Below, one piece after another: positions 9,571 to 19,800 of a DNA stretch of 64,000 bases. The position numbers and the translations under genes were made by a program. A model generated the notes under the pieces. It made no database searches. It was not told the DNA's origin and worked only from the letters and a program-made list of their open reading frames with translations. Where the stretch lies: NCBI GenBank assembly GCA_023251515.1, contig JAHEYQ010000005.1:43872-107871 (forward strand), read 5' to 3'. Position 1 is the first letter of the stretch; each line of letters opens with the position of its first letter. Origin of the DNA: Bacteroidales bacterium (GTDB lineage Bacteria; Bacteroidota; Bacteroidia; Bacteroidales; JACABE01).

Positions 9571-10350
9571 ATGAAAAACAAGTATATACATGATATGAAG
9601 GTAGTCAGTAACAAAAATCTGAATACCAAGTATTTTCTATTAACATTACAACCACCTGATAATATGCCTGTTATTCTTCCTGGTCAGTTTGCTCAGGTAG
9701 AAATAAAAGATGCTAAGAATACATTTCTACGCAGGCCTCTTAGTGTGCATGATGTTGATTATAAAAATAATACAATAAAACTTCTGGTACAAATTATTGG
9801 AGAAGGAACTAAAAAACTTTCAGAAATAAAAGAAGGCGATAGTCTGAATTTGGTTTATCCTTTAGGAAATTCATTTTCAACATCAGGAGCTGATAATGTG
9901 TTGCTTGTTGGTGGTGGTTGTGGAATTGCTCCACTTTTATATTTAGCAAGACTTTTATTCGAAAAAAATATAAAAGTAACAACTCTAATTGGTGGATCTT
10001 CTGAAAGTGATATCTTAGAAGCTGATGAATACCGAAAATATGGAGATGTTCTCATTACTACTTTGGATGCTTCAATTGGTGAAAAAGGACTGGTAACACA
10101 ACATTCTGTTTTTAATAGTGATAAATTTCCTTATACAGCGATATATACGTGCGGACCGGAACCAATGATGAAGGCACTTGCAAGAATTGCCAAAGAGATG
10201 AATATCAGATGTGAAGTATCACTTGAAAATATGATGGCCTGTGGCATTGGAGCTTGTTTGTGTTGTGTTGTTGATACAAATGAAGGGAATAAATGTACTT
10301 GTACAAAAGGACCCGTTTTTAATTATAAAGAACTAAAAGGATGGAGTTAA
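9571..10350 (+). CDS. pyrK: Dihydroorotate dehydrogenase electron-transfer subunit PyrK
   Basis: 259 residues, the usual length. Residues 1-100 are the ferredoxin-reductase-like FAD domain (PGQFAQVEI and [10 protein letters not shown] bind FAD). Residues 105-215 are the NAD-binding domain ([17 protein letters not shown], then TCGPEPMM). The C-terminal CGIGACLCC...CTC segment supplies the [2Fe-2S] ligands (Cys224, 229, 232 and one of 242/244). In the family, PyrK passes electrons from the type 1B dihydroorotate dehydrogenase PyrD to NAD+ in pyrimidine synthesis. The stop overlaps the start of pyrD by 10 bp, so the two chains are probably translated together as a heterotetramer. Confidence 0.96.
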   Translation: MKNKYIHDMKVVSNKNLNTKYFLLTLQPPDNMPVILPGQFAQVEIKDAKNTFLRRPLSVHDVDYKNNTIKLLVQIIGEGTKKLSEIKEGDSLNLVYPLGNSFSTSGADNVLLVGGGCGIAPLLYLARLLFEKNIKVTTLIGGSSESDILEADEYRKYGDVLITTLDASIGEKGLVTQHSVFNSDKFPYTAIYTCGPEPMMKALARIAKEMNIRCEVSLENMMACGIGACLCCVVDTNEGNKCTCTKGPVFNYKELKGWS

Positions 10351-11261
10351 AGAATATGCCTGATTTATGTGTAAAAATAGGAGGTTTAGTATTAAAAAAC
10401 CCTGTTATGACAGCATCGGGAACATTTGGGTATGGCGAAGAATTTGCTGATTTTTTCGATATTTCTACATTGGGAGGAATTATTGTAAAAGGTACTACCG
10501 GAAGTAAGCGTGAAGGAAATGCATATCCACGAATGGCCGAAACACCATCTGGAATGCTAAATGCAGTCGGCTTACAAAACAAAGGTGTTGATAACTTTAT
10601 TTCCGATATTTATCCTCGTATTAAAGATATTAATACAAATATGATTGTAAATGTTTCTGGTTCTACAATTGATGAGTATATTATGGTTGCATCCAAATTA
10701 AATGAACTTGATAAAATTCCAGCCATTGAATTAAATATTTCTTGTCCAAACGTAAAAGAAGGTGGTATGGCTTTCGGAACCAGTTGTCCTTCAGCAATTG
10801 CAGTTACAGAAGCTATCAGAAAAGTATATCACAAAACACTTATTGTTAAGCTATCTCCTAATGTTACAAATATAGCAGAAATGGCAAAAGCAGTTGAAGG
10901 TGCCGGAGCTGATTCTGTTTCATTAATCAATACTCTTTTAGGAATGGCTATTGATATTGAGCGACAAAAACCCTTGTTATCTACAATTACAGGTGGTTTA
11001 TCAGGTCCTGCTGTAAAACCTGTTGCTTTACGAATGGTATGGCAAGTAGCCAAAGCAGTAAAAATACCCGTAATTGGTTTAGGTGGCATTATGAATGCAG
11101 CAGATGCAATTGAATTTATGTTGGCAGGAGCTACTGCAATTCAGGTAGGAACTGCCAATTTTATTGATCCGGCTGTTTGTCCTAAAATAATTGATGGTAT
11201 AAATGATTATCTCATCAGGCATCGAAATAATAATGTTAATGAAATAATCGGTAAAATTTAA
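10341..11261 (+). CDS. pyrD: Dihydroorotate dehydrogenase catalytic subunit, type 1B
   Basis: 306 residues, the usual length for class 1B. It is an FMN TIM barrel with [15 protein letters not shown] at the N-terminus, the substrate loop [13 protein letters not shown] with catalytic Cys135, KLSPNVTNI with the FMN lysine, and the C-terminal phosphate-binding IPVIGLGGI and [13 protein letters not shown]. It oxidises dihydroorotate to orotate in the cytosol with PyrK as partner. The ATG at 10341 overlaps pyrK by 10 bp. A second in-frame ATG at 10356 lies just after the pyrK stop and is an alternative start. The gene converges with the XRE regulator, with only 17 bp between the stops. Confidence 0.96.
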   Translation: MELKNMPDLCVKIGGLVLKNPVMTASGTFGYGEEFADFFDISTLGGIIVKGTTGSKREGNAYPRMAETPSGMLNAVGLQNKGVDNFISDIYPRIKDINTNMIVNVSGSTIDEYIMVASKLNELDKIPAIELNISCPNVKEGGMAFGTSCPSAIAVTEAIRKVYHKTLIVKLSPNVTNIAEMAKAVEGAGADSVSLINTLLGMAIDIERQKPLLSTITGGLSGPAVKPVALRMVWQVAKAVKIPVIGLGGIMNAADAIEFMLAGATAIQVGTANFIDPAVCPKIIDGINDYLIRHRNNNVNEIIGKI

Positions 11262-11278
11262 GTTTACTATTCATATCT

Positions 11279-11863
11279 TTATTCAGGAGAATATTCTCTA
11301 AAAGATTTGTCTGAATAAAATATCAATATTCGTTCTATTTCTTTTTTTATCTTTAGATGTTCATTAGCTTCATGTTCGTATTTTTTTACATCATGAATAA
11401 TTTCTTCCTTTTTTTCTTGCTGCACAAAGTTTTCATTCAAAATGTTTGATGAAATTTCAGGTTTAATAGTCTCAATTACAGGAATATTAACTGATATTTC
11501 TTGTATTTTTTCATCATTCTGAATCGCATATTTCTCTTCTACTTCAGTTTTGGCTGGCAATACATCATTTATTTCAACATATGGCTGATCAAATGAAAAC
11601 AAATCTGCTTGTTGAGGCATTGTTCGTTTCTCTTCTTTACTCATCATTTCCGATTGCCTATACATACTTCCTTTTCCGAAAAGTATCCATTCCGAATTTA
11701 TATCTGGAAATCTTTTTAGTATTTTAGTTACAAACTCAAGACTAGGATTATTTCTTCCTGATAAGATATGAGAAATACTTGAACGTTGCACACCAATTTC
11801 ATCGGCAAATTGCGATGATGTTAGATTTTGTGTTTTTAATACTAATAATATTCTGTCAATCAT
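11279..11863 (-). CDS. XRE-family helix-turn-helix transcriptional regulator
   Basis: 194 residues. Residues 1-65 form a Cro/CI-type HTH: the recognition region is SSQFADEIGVQRSSISHILSG, followed by the Bacteroidota-typical NPSLEFVTKILKRFPDINSEWILFGKGSMY. Residues 70-194 are Glu/Lys-rich, look low-complexity or coiled-coil and match no domain that I recognise. The upstream region holds repeated TTACAnnTGTA palindromes. One of them (11884-11894) overlaps a -7-like element for this gene (TACATTTG on the minus strand), so autoregulation is likely. The regulated genes are unknown. The Ldh_2-type dehydrogenase beyond the site cluster is one candidate. It may also act more widely, since this HTH subtype is common in Bacteroidota without a known target. 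Confidence 0.88.
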   Translation of the reverse strand: MIDRILLVLKTQNLTSSQFADEIGVQRSSISHILSGRNNPSLEFVTKILKRFPDINSEWILFGKGSMYRQSEMMSKEEKRTMPQQADLFSFDQPYVEINDVLPAKTEVEEKYAIQNDEKIQEISVNIPVIETIKPEISSNILNENFVQQEKKEEIIHDVKKYEHEANEHLKIKKEIERILIFYSDKSFREYSPE

Positions 11864-11883
11864 AATTTACAATATTACAATAT

Positions 11884-12295
11884 TTACAAATGTATATTTA
11901 CTTTTGTTATTTTATTCTGTTTACGTAATTAAATACAGTTTGGTTACATAAATTTTAATTAATTACATTTGTAACGTAAACCAATAGTACATATAAATCT
12001 ATTATAAATCATAATATCAGATATATCAATTGATTTATAACATTGATTTTATATAATCCGTAATTTACAATATTATATTAATTAATAACTTTATATAAAT
12101 TATATATATAACTGGATTATAGAAATATATATTATATTTATTCTACTTAAATATTCTTAATTATAAATAATCATATATTGAAAATACAAATGTGAATATT
12201 ACAAATGTATCAGATAATTTACATTTGTCTTTCTGGTTACGCATGTAAAATAATATTTTAAGTTACATATGTATAGTCGATAAATTACAAATGTA
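11884..12295. promoter_or_regulatory. Cluster of palindromic operator-like sites (TTACAnnTGTA)
   Basis: Copies seen at 11884-11894 (TTACAAATGTA), 11963-11974 (TTACATTTGTAA), 12199-12209 (TTACAAATGTA), 12219-12228 (partial), 12237-12248 (TTACGCATGTAA), 12263-12273 (TTACATATGTA) and 12285-12295 (TTACAAATGTA). TTACGTAA lies at 11921-11928, and a further half-type copy near 12185. Several contain TACATTTG on one strand or the other, which also fits the -7 promoter consensus. The gene-free region 11864-12464 between the XRE gene and the dehydrogenase gene is otherwise very AT-rich. It contains only a possible 25-codon open frame (12367-12444). Confidence 0.6.
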
Positions 12296-12441
12296 TCACT
12301 CCTACCCTATTTAAATATATAATAAAATGATAAGTCAAGCAGAATTGAATAAATTAATTTAATTCTATGATTATTGATTTTATTAAATTTATGAGAATAT
12401 TAAATTCAGATGTATTACTAGAAGATATTGACAAAAATGAA

Positions 12442-12449
12442 TAATTTTG
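12442..12449 (+). promoter_or_regulatory. Bacteroidota -7 promoter element (TAATTTTG)
   Basis: Perfect TAnnTTTG match ending 15 bp before the ATG at 12465. It covers the upstream in-frame TTG at 12447, which is why that TTG is rejected as the start codon. Confidence 0.45.
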
Positions 12450-12464
12450 CAAATAAAAAAAGTT

Positions 12465-13538
12465 ATGATTTATAGCTATCAAAGATTGGAATCATATATA
12501 ATTGATTTATTACAATCGATGGGTTGTAGTAAATATGATTCAAAAATAATTTCTGATGTATTAATAAAAGCAGAATTAAGAAATATTAGTTCGCATGGGG
12601 TTTCGAGGCTAAAAGACTATGTAAATTTATGGAAAACAAAAAGGATTAATCCTAATCCTGATATTTCAATAGTACACGAAACGTTATCGACAGCAGTAGT
12701 TGACGGAGATTCATCATTTGGAATGATTGCAGGTGAATATGCTATGAATTTAGCCATAAAAAAAGCTGAAAAAGTTGGAACTGCATGGATTTCTGTACGT
12801 AATTCAAATCATTTTGGTATTGCAGGTTATTATGCAATGAAGGCATTAGAACATGATATGATTGGAATATGCATGACAAACGCAAATCCATTGGTTGCTC
12901 CTACTTTTTCTGTTGACAGATTATTGGGCACAAATCCGATAGCGGTTGCAATACCAGCTGGCAAATATCCTCCTTTTGTTGCTGATTTTGCAACAACTCC
13001 AATAGCCAGAGGCAAGCTTGATTTAATGCATAAAAAAGCTGATAAAGCACCAGAAGGTTATGTTCAGGATAAAGATGGAAGACCAAGTAACGACCCCAAT
13101 ATACTTACTTCAGGAGGTGCAATATTGCCATTAGGTGGCGATTATTTGCATGGAAGTCATAAAGGATATTGTTTGGGTGCTATAGTTGACATTTTTTCAG
13201 CAGTATTATCAGGAGCAAATTTCGGACCTTTTGTACCTCCTTCTGTAGCCTATTTGCCTGTTTTGGAAAATCAACCTGGAATCGGAACCGGACATTTTAT
13301 GGGTGCAATGAGGATAGATGCATTTCAGAAAGCAGATGAATTTAAAGCTCAAATGGATTTATGGATAGAAACATTTAAAAATGCTAAAACTGATAGTTAT
13401 CATGAATCTGTTATTATTCCCGGAGAGCCCGAACGAGAATGGGAAATTAAAAATATGAAAAATGGAATAAATATCCTTGACAAAATTATTGAAGACCTTA
13501 ATATAATTGCTTTAGAACAAAATATAAATCCTCTTTAA
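12465..13538 (+). CDS. Ldh_2-family malate/L-lactate/ureidoglycolate dehydrogenase
   Basis: 357 residues from the ATG at 12465. The Ldh_2 (MDH type 2) family fold is shown by SSHGVSRLKDYV, the NSNHFGIAGYYAMKAL active-site helix with the conserved His, and the NAD(P)-binding PLVAPTFSVDRLLGTNPIAVAIP. Further family stretches are GGDYLHGSHKGYCLGAIVDI and GTGHFMGAMRID. Members oxidise 2-hydroxyacids such as malate, lactate or ureidoglycolate with NAD(P); the substrate is not predictable here. The protein is cytosolic. A weak hairpin terminator shared with the convergent phosphatase gene follows. The site cluster upstream suggests regulation by the neighbouring XRE protein. Confidence 0.9.
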   Translation: MIYSYQRLESYIIDLLQSMGCSKYDSKIISDVLIKAELRNISSHGVSRLKDYVNLWKTKRINPNPDISIVHETLSTAVVDGDSSFGMIAGEYAMNLAIKKAEKVGTAWISVRNSNHFGIAGYYAMKALEHDMIGICMTNANPLVAPTFSVDRLLGTNPIAVAIPAGKYPPFVADFATTPIARGKLDLMHKKADKAPEGYVQDKDGRPSNDPNILTSGGAILPLGGDYLHGSHKGYCLGAIVDIFSAVLSGANFGPFVPPSVAYLPVLENQPGIGTGHFMGAMRIDAFQKADEFKAQMDLWIETFKNAKTDSYHESVIIPGEPEREWEIKNMKNGINILDKIIEDLNIIALEQNINPL

Positions 13539-13557
13539 TATTTTATTTCAATAAAAC

Positions 13558-13597
13558 AAAAAGAGACCTGAATTTTCTGAACTCAGATCTCTTTTTT
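13558..13597. terminator. Bidirectional terminator between convergent genes
   Basis: Arms AAGAGACCTGA and TCAGATCTCTT pair with one C-A mismatch, with A/T tracts on both outer sides. It sits between the stop codons at 13538 and 13622. Confidence 0.6.
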
Positions 13598-13621
13598 TCA
13601 AGATTTATTTAAATGATTTTT

Positions 13622-14443
13622 TTAAAAATCTTTCAGATTACTTTTTCTGATTTTGATTTTGTCAATTGGGTTTAAAGTTTTGCTATAATCATACAATGCA
13701 TTTTCCCAATCTCCATACATTGGATTTGGAAGTAAAATAAATTTTTTGCCAAATTCAGCCTTTAAATCTTCAACACTTTTGGCTCTACTTTCAATAGATG
13801 CTTTATCAAACACGCCATCAAAATCGGTTAAGTTATCGCCCATAAGCAGGACAATGCGATGAGTTTTCATTATTTTATTACGACGATTCACTTTTGATGA
13901 TTCATCAACTTTTGTAATCACATGGTTTGTATCAGCCATTGGGAATTTTTCTGCTATTAAATTTTTGATAGTAGCTTCCCTCTCGTTAAGTGAGCGATTT
14001 GTAACATAATATACATCAACACCTTTATTAGCAGCATAAGTTAAGAAATCAACAGCACCTGGTAATGCATCTGCTTTTGCCATTTCAGTCCATTTACTCC
14101 AATCATCCGGAAATTGAGCATTTCGGGTTATCATAGCTGCTTCAAACGGACTATTGTCCAATATTGTTTCATCAATGTCAACTACTACTGCTCTTTTGCC
14201 TTTAAATGATTTGTTTTCCAAATCTTTATCAAGCATCATCTGCGCCAGATTGTAGGCCTGATAATATAATGCCTTAGCTTCTGCTGCTTTTTGCTGGTAT
14301 AAAACAGCCATAGATAAATGCCTGTTATAAATTATTATTGTATCTTCCGTGTTTACTACTGATTCTGTATTCGATCTGTTGTTACATGATAACAGAAAAA
14401 CAAACCCAAGAATACCAATTCCTAACAATAAATATTTCCTCAT
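13622..14443 (-). CDS. 5'-nucleotidase / acid phosphatase lipoprotein, e(P4) family
   Basis: 273 residues from the ATG that begins MRKYLLLG. A frame extension of seven residues upstream (MKKNSII) is possible but spoils the signal peptide. The signal peptide ends in the lipobox FLLSC, so the protein is lipid-anchored outside the inner membrane. The class C acid phosphatase motif VVVDIDETILDN carries the DxD nucleophile pair. YYVTNRS (motif II), the ITKVDESSKVNRR segment and LLMGDNLTDF (motif IV) follow. Family members dephosphorylate nucleotides such as NMN for uptake. The length is normal. Terminators flank it on both sides, so it is probably monocistronic. Confidence 0.9.
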   Translation of the reverse strand: MRKYLLLGIGILGFVFLLSCNNRSNTESVVNTEDTIIIYNRHLSMAVLYQQKAAEAKALYYQAYNLAQMMLDKDLENKSFKGKRAVVVDIDETILDNSPFEAAMITRNAQFPDDWSKWTEMAKADALPGAVDFLTYAANKGVDVYYVTNRSLNEREATIKNLIAEKFPMADTNHVITKVDESSKVNRRNKIMKTHRIVLLMGDNLTDFDGVFDKASIESRAKSVEDLKAEFGKKFILLPNPMYGDWENALYDYSKTLNPIDKIKIRKSNLKDF

Positions 14444-14476
14444 AATAATACTATTTTTTTTCAAATTTATAAAAAA

Positions 14477-14508
14477 GTGGGTTATTTCCCATTTGAAAAA
14501 TAACCCAC
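14477..14508 (-). terminator. Terminator after the DHODH-like gene
   Basis: Arms GTGGGTTATTT and AAATAACCCAC pair perfectly, and on the minus strand the stem is followed by a run of seven T. It lies 22 bp beyond the stop at 14530. Confidence 0.8.
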
Positions 14509-14529
14509 AACAAAATTAAACAAAAAAAC

Positions 14530-15543
14530 CTATCTTAATGGATATTTCTTAAATATTTCATCAGATTTCATCAAAATATCTATATATTGTGCTCTTCTGT
14601 ATGCATAAGGATCTTTCAGGTTTTTGCGTGAAATCTTCCCTTTAAAATCATTGATAACTTTATAATTTTTAGAATCCATCCAAAATTCTAAATCATTAAG
14701 CATAGTTGTAATATGTTTTAAGCCATTTTTATAAAGTGTACTTACTACCTGAGTACAATCAGCGCCTGCTAAAAGCATCTTTACAACGTCTTTACCTGAA
14801 TAAATGCCAGTATTAGCACAAATGCTACCTTTAAAATTTCCATGTAATAAACCGGAATATCTCAATGGCAATCTGTTATCATCTTCATTACTCAAAAGAT
14901 AAGGAAAATAAAGGTTTTCATTTTCAATATCAATATCAGGTTGGAAAAGTTTATTAAACAAGACAACACCCTGAGCACCTTCGGTATGCATTCTGTTTAC
15001 TACATTTAATACATTTGAATAAAATGGGCTTATTTTTACTGTAATTGGGATTGTTACATTCTTTTTGACATTATAAATTACATCCAATTGTTCATTTATA
15101 ATTGCATCACTGTCTTTTTCAGCATCTTTTGGTGTAGAATAAAAATTTAATTCCAAAGCATCAACACCGGTTTCCTGAATTAATCTTGCATATTCAACCC
15201 AAGTATCGTTATTTACTGCATTTAAACTTGCAATAACAGGAATACCCACTGCTGATTTGGCTTTTCTAAGATTTTCCAAATGTTCGTCTGGACCACCATG
15301 TTCGATATCAGGAAATAGAGAAGTCATTTCTGCATTTCGGTTTTCATATTCTCTGAGGTTTTGTTCCATTTCCAGACTTTCGAGCTGAATTTGTTCTTCA
15401 AATAATGATTTGAAAACAATTGCTGCAGCTCCAGCATCTTCAAGCCTTTTTATATTATTTACATCTTTTACCAAATTAGAAGCTCCAACAATAATTGGGT
15501 TTTTTAATTCCAACCCTGAATACTTAACGGATAAATTTGCCAT
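14530..15543 (-). CDS. Dihydroorotate dehydrogenase-like protein
   Basis: 337 residues. It is an FMN TIM-barrel protein of the DHODH superfamily: MANLSVKYSGLELKNPIIVGAS at the N-terminus, KLEDAG-type helix, DALELNFYSTP where true DHODH has LNxSCPN, and AGADCTQVVSTLYKNG at the C-terminal phosphate site. The catalytic loop Cys/Ser of PyrD is replaced (ELNFYST), so it is not expected to be the pyrimidine enzyme, which is already present as pyrD at 10341. The family is widespread in anaerobes, often near pyruvate:ferredoxin oxidoreductase genes, with no settled reaction. It is probably a cytosolic flavoprotein. It stands alone here between two terminators. Confidence 0.85.
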   Translation of the reverse strand: MANLSVKYSGLELKNPIIVGASNLVKDVNNIKRLEDAGAAAIVFKSLFEEQIQLESLEMEQNLREYENRNAEMTSLFPDIEHGGPDEHLENLRKAKSAVGIPVIASLNAVNNDTWVEYARLIQETGVDALELNFYSTPKDAEKDSDAIINEQLDVIYNVKKNVTIPITVKISPFYSNVLNVVNRMHTEGAQGVVLFNKLFQPDIDIENENLYFPYLLSNEDDNRLPLRYSGLLHGNFKGSICANTGIYSGKDVVKMLLAGADCTQVVSTLYKNGLKHITTMLNDLEFWMDSKNYKVINDFKGKISRKNLKDPYAYRRAQYIDILMKSDEIFKKYPLR

Positions 15544-15698
15544 ATCGGTCTCTCCTACGTGTTTTAATTATTAAATTATGATTTATTATTTATTAACAAT
15601 CTATAGTAGAAAAAAGTTGAAGCTCAGATATGTTTTTTTTATTTTTAACAATTGCATTTTAATATAATCTCTTACTCTTCAGATTTACAAAGAAATAA

Positions 15699-15731
15699 AA
15701 AAGGGAACAAAAATTGAAGTTGTTCCCTTTT
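15699..15731 (-). terminator. Terminator after the lipoprotein gene
   Basis: AAAAGGGAACAA and TTGTTCCCTTTT form a perfect stem with a 9-nt loop, 20 bp beyond the stop at 15752. It has A/T tracts on both sides. Confidence 0.8.
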
Positions 15732-15751
15732 ATTACATAAACTTATATTAT

Positions 15752-16738
15752 TTATTTGCTGGCAACGAATGTATAAGTTTCAATTTTATCGAAAATATAA
15801 GGCCAATCAGGTCCCATTACCCAATATCCTGAAGCAGAATAACCTCTATCCCAACTTGTCATATATGTTGAATGAATTGTGGCATCAGAAGTTATATACG
15901 AAACTCCGGGTACTCCAGCAGCCATACATGTATGACCTGTAGTTACTCCTACAAAATATTGCCCTGAATTATTATAAGTAAAAGCCAGATTACATCCATC
16001 TTTTAAAGTTAATTGCGATGAAATTAAATTATTAAAAACAGAAGGATTATTATATCCGTGCAAATATGTTGATGGAGTGGGTATTGCATAAATCTCATCA
16101 TAAATATTTCCGTTAGCATCTAACATTACCTTGTAAATACGTTGACGATAAGGAGAATTTGGTGAACTGGCATAAGCTTGTTCTACGTACAACCAATAAA
16201 TATTTTCGCCAACATTTCTATCAGCCCAAATTTGATTCATATGTAAATTTACATCTACAATATATTGATTAACTGTAGTATCTGCATGATTATGACTACT
16301 AAAACTACCACACATCCAGCTTAGCATTTTTTTGAATAATTCTTTTTTAATAGTATTTGTTGTAAAACTTACTTCATTACCATAAGATGTTCCGGCTATT
16401 GTAGTTGCATAAGCTCTTACATAATATTTAGTATTTTCAGATAAACCTGATAAGCGACTTGTAAAACTTGTATTTCCTAAACTATCACTTGTTTTTAAAC
16501 TGCTAATTGTTGGATTTGGTGTAGTTGACCAGCAAACGCCTCTTGAGTTTATAATCTGATCTCCGATTGAAGTAATACTTCCTCCGCACAAAGCTGAATC
16601 GGCTGTAATTTTACTCACATTTGCTGTAGTTAATATTGGTAATATTGGATTAATTACAGGGTCATCATCTTTTTTACAAGCTGTTGTAAACAAAGCAATA
16701 CTTATTATAAGTAAAGCAAATGATTTTATTTTATTCAT
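15752..16738 (-). CDS. Lipoprotein with fibronectin type III-like domain
   Basis: 328 residues. The signal peptide ends in a lipobox (ALFTTAC-KKDDDP), giving a lipid-anchored protein with the Lys/Asp-rich start typical of Bacteroidota surface lipoproteins. Residues 35-130 carry an FN3-like module (SALCGGSITSIGDQIINSRG..., YYVRAYATTIAGTSYGNEVSFTT) common in secreted Bacteroidota proteins. Residues 135-328 are rich in Tyr, Ser and His and match no domain I know. They contain WMCGSFSSHNHADT and a second Cys near CMAAGVPG. Role unknown. It lies about 90 bp downstream of the large T9SS protein gene and is separated from it by a terminator. Confidence 0.75.
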   Translation of the reverse strand: MNKIKSFALLIISIALFTTACKKDDDPVINPILPILTTANVSKITADSALCGGSITSIGDQIINSRGVCWSTTPNPTISSLKTSDSLGNTSFTSRLSGLSENTKYYVRAYATTIAGTSYGNEVSFTTNTIKKELFKKMLSWMCGSFSSHNHADTTVNQYIVDVNLHMNQIWADRNVGENIYWLYVEQAYASSPNSPYRQRIYKVMLDANGNIYDEIYAIPTPSTYLHGYNNPSVFNNLISSQLTLKDGCNLAFTYNNSGQYFVGVTTGHTCMAAGVPGVSYITSDATIHSTYMTSWDRGYSASGYWVMGPDWPYIFDKIETYTFVASK

Positions 16739-16775
16739 ATTATTTTTGATTTTTAAATTATTATTTGATTAAAAA

Positions 16776-16799
16776 AAGCTCCGCTAAATAGCGGAGCTT
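16776..16799 (-). terminator. Terminator after the large T9SS cargo gene
   Basis: AAGCTCCGCT and AGCGGAGCTT form a perfect GC-rich stem followed on the minus strand by seven T. It lies 27 bp beyond the stop at 16827. Confidence 0.85.
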
Positions 16800-16826
16800 A
16801 AACATTGGGCATAAAAACATCATAAC

Positions 16827-19800
16827 TTATTTGATGATGAGTTTTTTAATTGTATCAGAATTATCTGAAGAAATTCTGATTAAATAGATTCCTTTTTCTA
16901 CATTGTTGAAATTAATGTAGTTGTATTGTTTATTAGAAACAGAGCGATATACTTCCTGTCCTAATAAATTTGTTACCGTAATCAAATTATCAGATGAATT
17001 ATTTTCACTTAATCTGATAACAAATTCTCCATTTGATGGATTTGGATAAATTGTAAATGCTGATTTTTCATTTTCACTTACTGAAGTTGCCAATGATAAT
17101 TTAACATCATCAACAAATGTAATCCATTGTAATGGTTCGCTGTATGAGTGGAATCCAAATACAAATGCACCGGTAGTAGCTGGTGTAAATGTTTTTGTAT
17201 ATTGCACATAACTTGGGAAACGCATAAATTCGTTTTTAAACATTACTGTTCCCATTGCAGCTGAATCAGCAGCAGTTCCCATATAAACAGCTAATTTTTC
17301 TGAAGTTGTATCTCCATTTTCAATATAAACAGTTGCTTTGTACCAGAAACTGAAATCATAAGCTGTTCCGGCAGTTAATTGGATTTTTGGTGTAAACATC
17401 CAATCGTTGTTAGCACCTAACATACTGAACATATTGTTCATTGCTTTTTGTCCGGTATGTGCATTGTCGGTATAAGTTGCATTATTTAAAATTACATCCC
17501 AATATGTTGATTGCATTCCTCCATTTTGTGTTGTCCAACCCAAAGGTACATCTGCATTGTTTGTTTGTGGGATAACACTTTCGAAACCTTCTGACCAAGG
17601 TAAATTTATAATTGTTGGATCAGAATAAGTTGTAAAGTTCCAAATCGGGCAATTTGCTGCATTTCCAGTTGTATTATAAGGAGTAACCTGCCAGTAATAA
17701 TTTGTATTATAAGATAATGCATTAGTTATAGCATAAGAGGTAACATTACCCAAATCAACGTTATTTAAAATGTTTGTTGGAGGATTATTGGTTCCTAAGC
17801 TTAATCTGTAACCAGTTGGATTGCCACCTGTTGAAGTCCATTTGATAGTTGGTAATGTAACAACATTAATTGCATTATTTAAAGGAGCAACAGCTGCAGC
17901 AATATTTGGAACAGTAGCAGTACTTCCTTGCCATGATACGTTGTCAATCCAAATACTTTGACTTGGTTTGTAATGAGCATGTTTAAATCCAATATAAGGT
18001 TTGGTATTAGTAGGATCGAAAGCCATTTTATACTGAACCATTGAATCAGCCAAAGTAATAGTTGTTACAGGTACAAATGAAGCTCCATCATATGGATCAT
18101 CCATCAAACCAACAATTAGTTTAACTGTAGCAGTATTTCCATAAGTTTTAGAAGCATAAAATTTCAAAGAATCATTTGTAAAATTTGTTAATCCAGGAGT
18201 AATCAGAATCAATGGAGAAACTGTATCGGTATTATTATACATTTTTATTACGTTTGGTGCTGAGTATGCGTCAAATGTAGAGTTTTTAACTACAATATCA
18301 TTTACTATCTGATATGGATCTTTGCTTCTTAATTTATTCCAATTTGTTGGAATTGTATTAACAGGTGTACTTTCAAAATTTTCAAATAAATTTGATAATA
18401 ATGGCAATACATTTCCTGTGGCTGAAATTATATTATTTCCGGTTCCGTTGTTATTGAAAGTTAAGTTTCCTGAGAAATTTCCTACGGTAGTTGCAGTAAA
18501 TATAATAGTTGCAGTATCAGTAGCTCCCGGTAAAATTGTACCTGTATAAGTGCTGCTAAATGGCGCTGTAGATGAAATTCCGGTAATAACCAGATTTGTT
18601 GTTCCTATATTTCCGATAACAATTTTCTTTTTAGTTAAACCGTTTACATATAAATCGTTGAAATTTAAAGTTGCAGCACTTAATGTCATTGTAGCTCCTG
18701 TTGGAATGGCTTCAACTCTAATATCATCAATATAACAATCTTTTATACTTGTTGCAGTTCCTCGTTGATAACGGAATTGAAATTTAAAATTATCTGAACT
18801 ATATGCACTTAGATCTGTAAATTTTTGAATGTAAGAATTCATTACAGATGAAGCCGTTAAACTATCTAAAACTGTCCAACTATTTCCACCATTGGTTGAA
18901 ACTTCAAAATAATATGAATCATTACCAGAAATCATAGTATTTTTCCACCAGTATGAAATACGGTGATTTGCTGGTAAATTAAAACGTGGTGATGTTAAAG
19001 AAGATACAGTAGAACTTGTAGAAGGATATGCATAAGCACAATTTGTTCCTAAATGAGCAGAAGTACTTGTATGCCATATTGCATTTGAGCCATTTAAAGT
19101 ATAAGCCCAATCGGTAAAACTACCATACCAACCAGGATAAAAAACTGTAGAATCTTCAAAAGTCTGATTATAAGGGTAATTTGCGATAATTGCTTCGGTT
19201 GTAAATTTCCATATAGGAGAAGTTTCAGTTTGAGCTCCGTTTTTTGCAACTACTCTCCAAAAATATTTTGTTTTTGATGTTAATAACGAAGGTAAAGTAT
19301 AAGTAAAAGTTCCGGCTGCTGCAACTGCTGCATTGTTTACAACTTTTACCGATGCATTTAAACTTGCTACATTTGCTGAATCCAAACCAAAATACAAATC
19401 GTAATTGGCAGTATTTGAACCCAAATCAAATGATAAAGCATTACTTGCCGAAGCTTTAACTGCATTATCAGCAGGAATTGGATTTGAAGGTGTAGAAGGT
19501 CCACTGCTTGCATAATAAAAACGCATATTTGGCAAACTGCTTGGGTATGGATTTAATGTTCCGCCAGTTGTAGGAAAACTTACATCATTTCCACAATTTT
19601 TATTATTATTTGTGGTTGAAGTTGTTGAATTAAATTGTGGGCCATAAGTATTGTTCCATCTGTTTTCGCAATGTATTGAAATATTATCAGTTCCATTATA
19701 AACAAAATCTGTGATATCTATTTCATTCCATCCGTTTACAAATGAAAGCGGACCATCATAAACCAAGGTATATCCTGTATTTGTAGGATCTTCATATCCG

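Noticed and set aside
12367..12444. 25-codon open frame just before the Ldh_2-type dehydrogenase gene
   Set aside because: It lies upstream of and partly inside the predicted promoter element and has no independent support. A leader peptide cannot be excluded.
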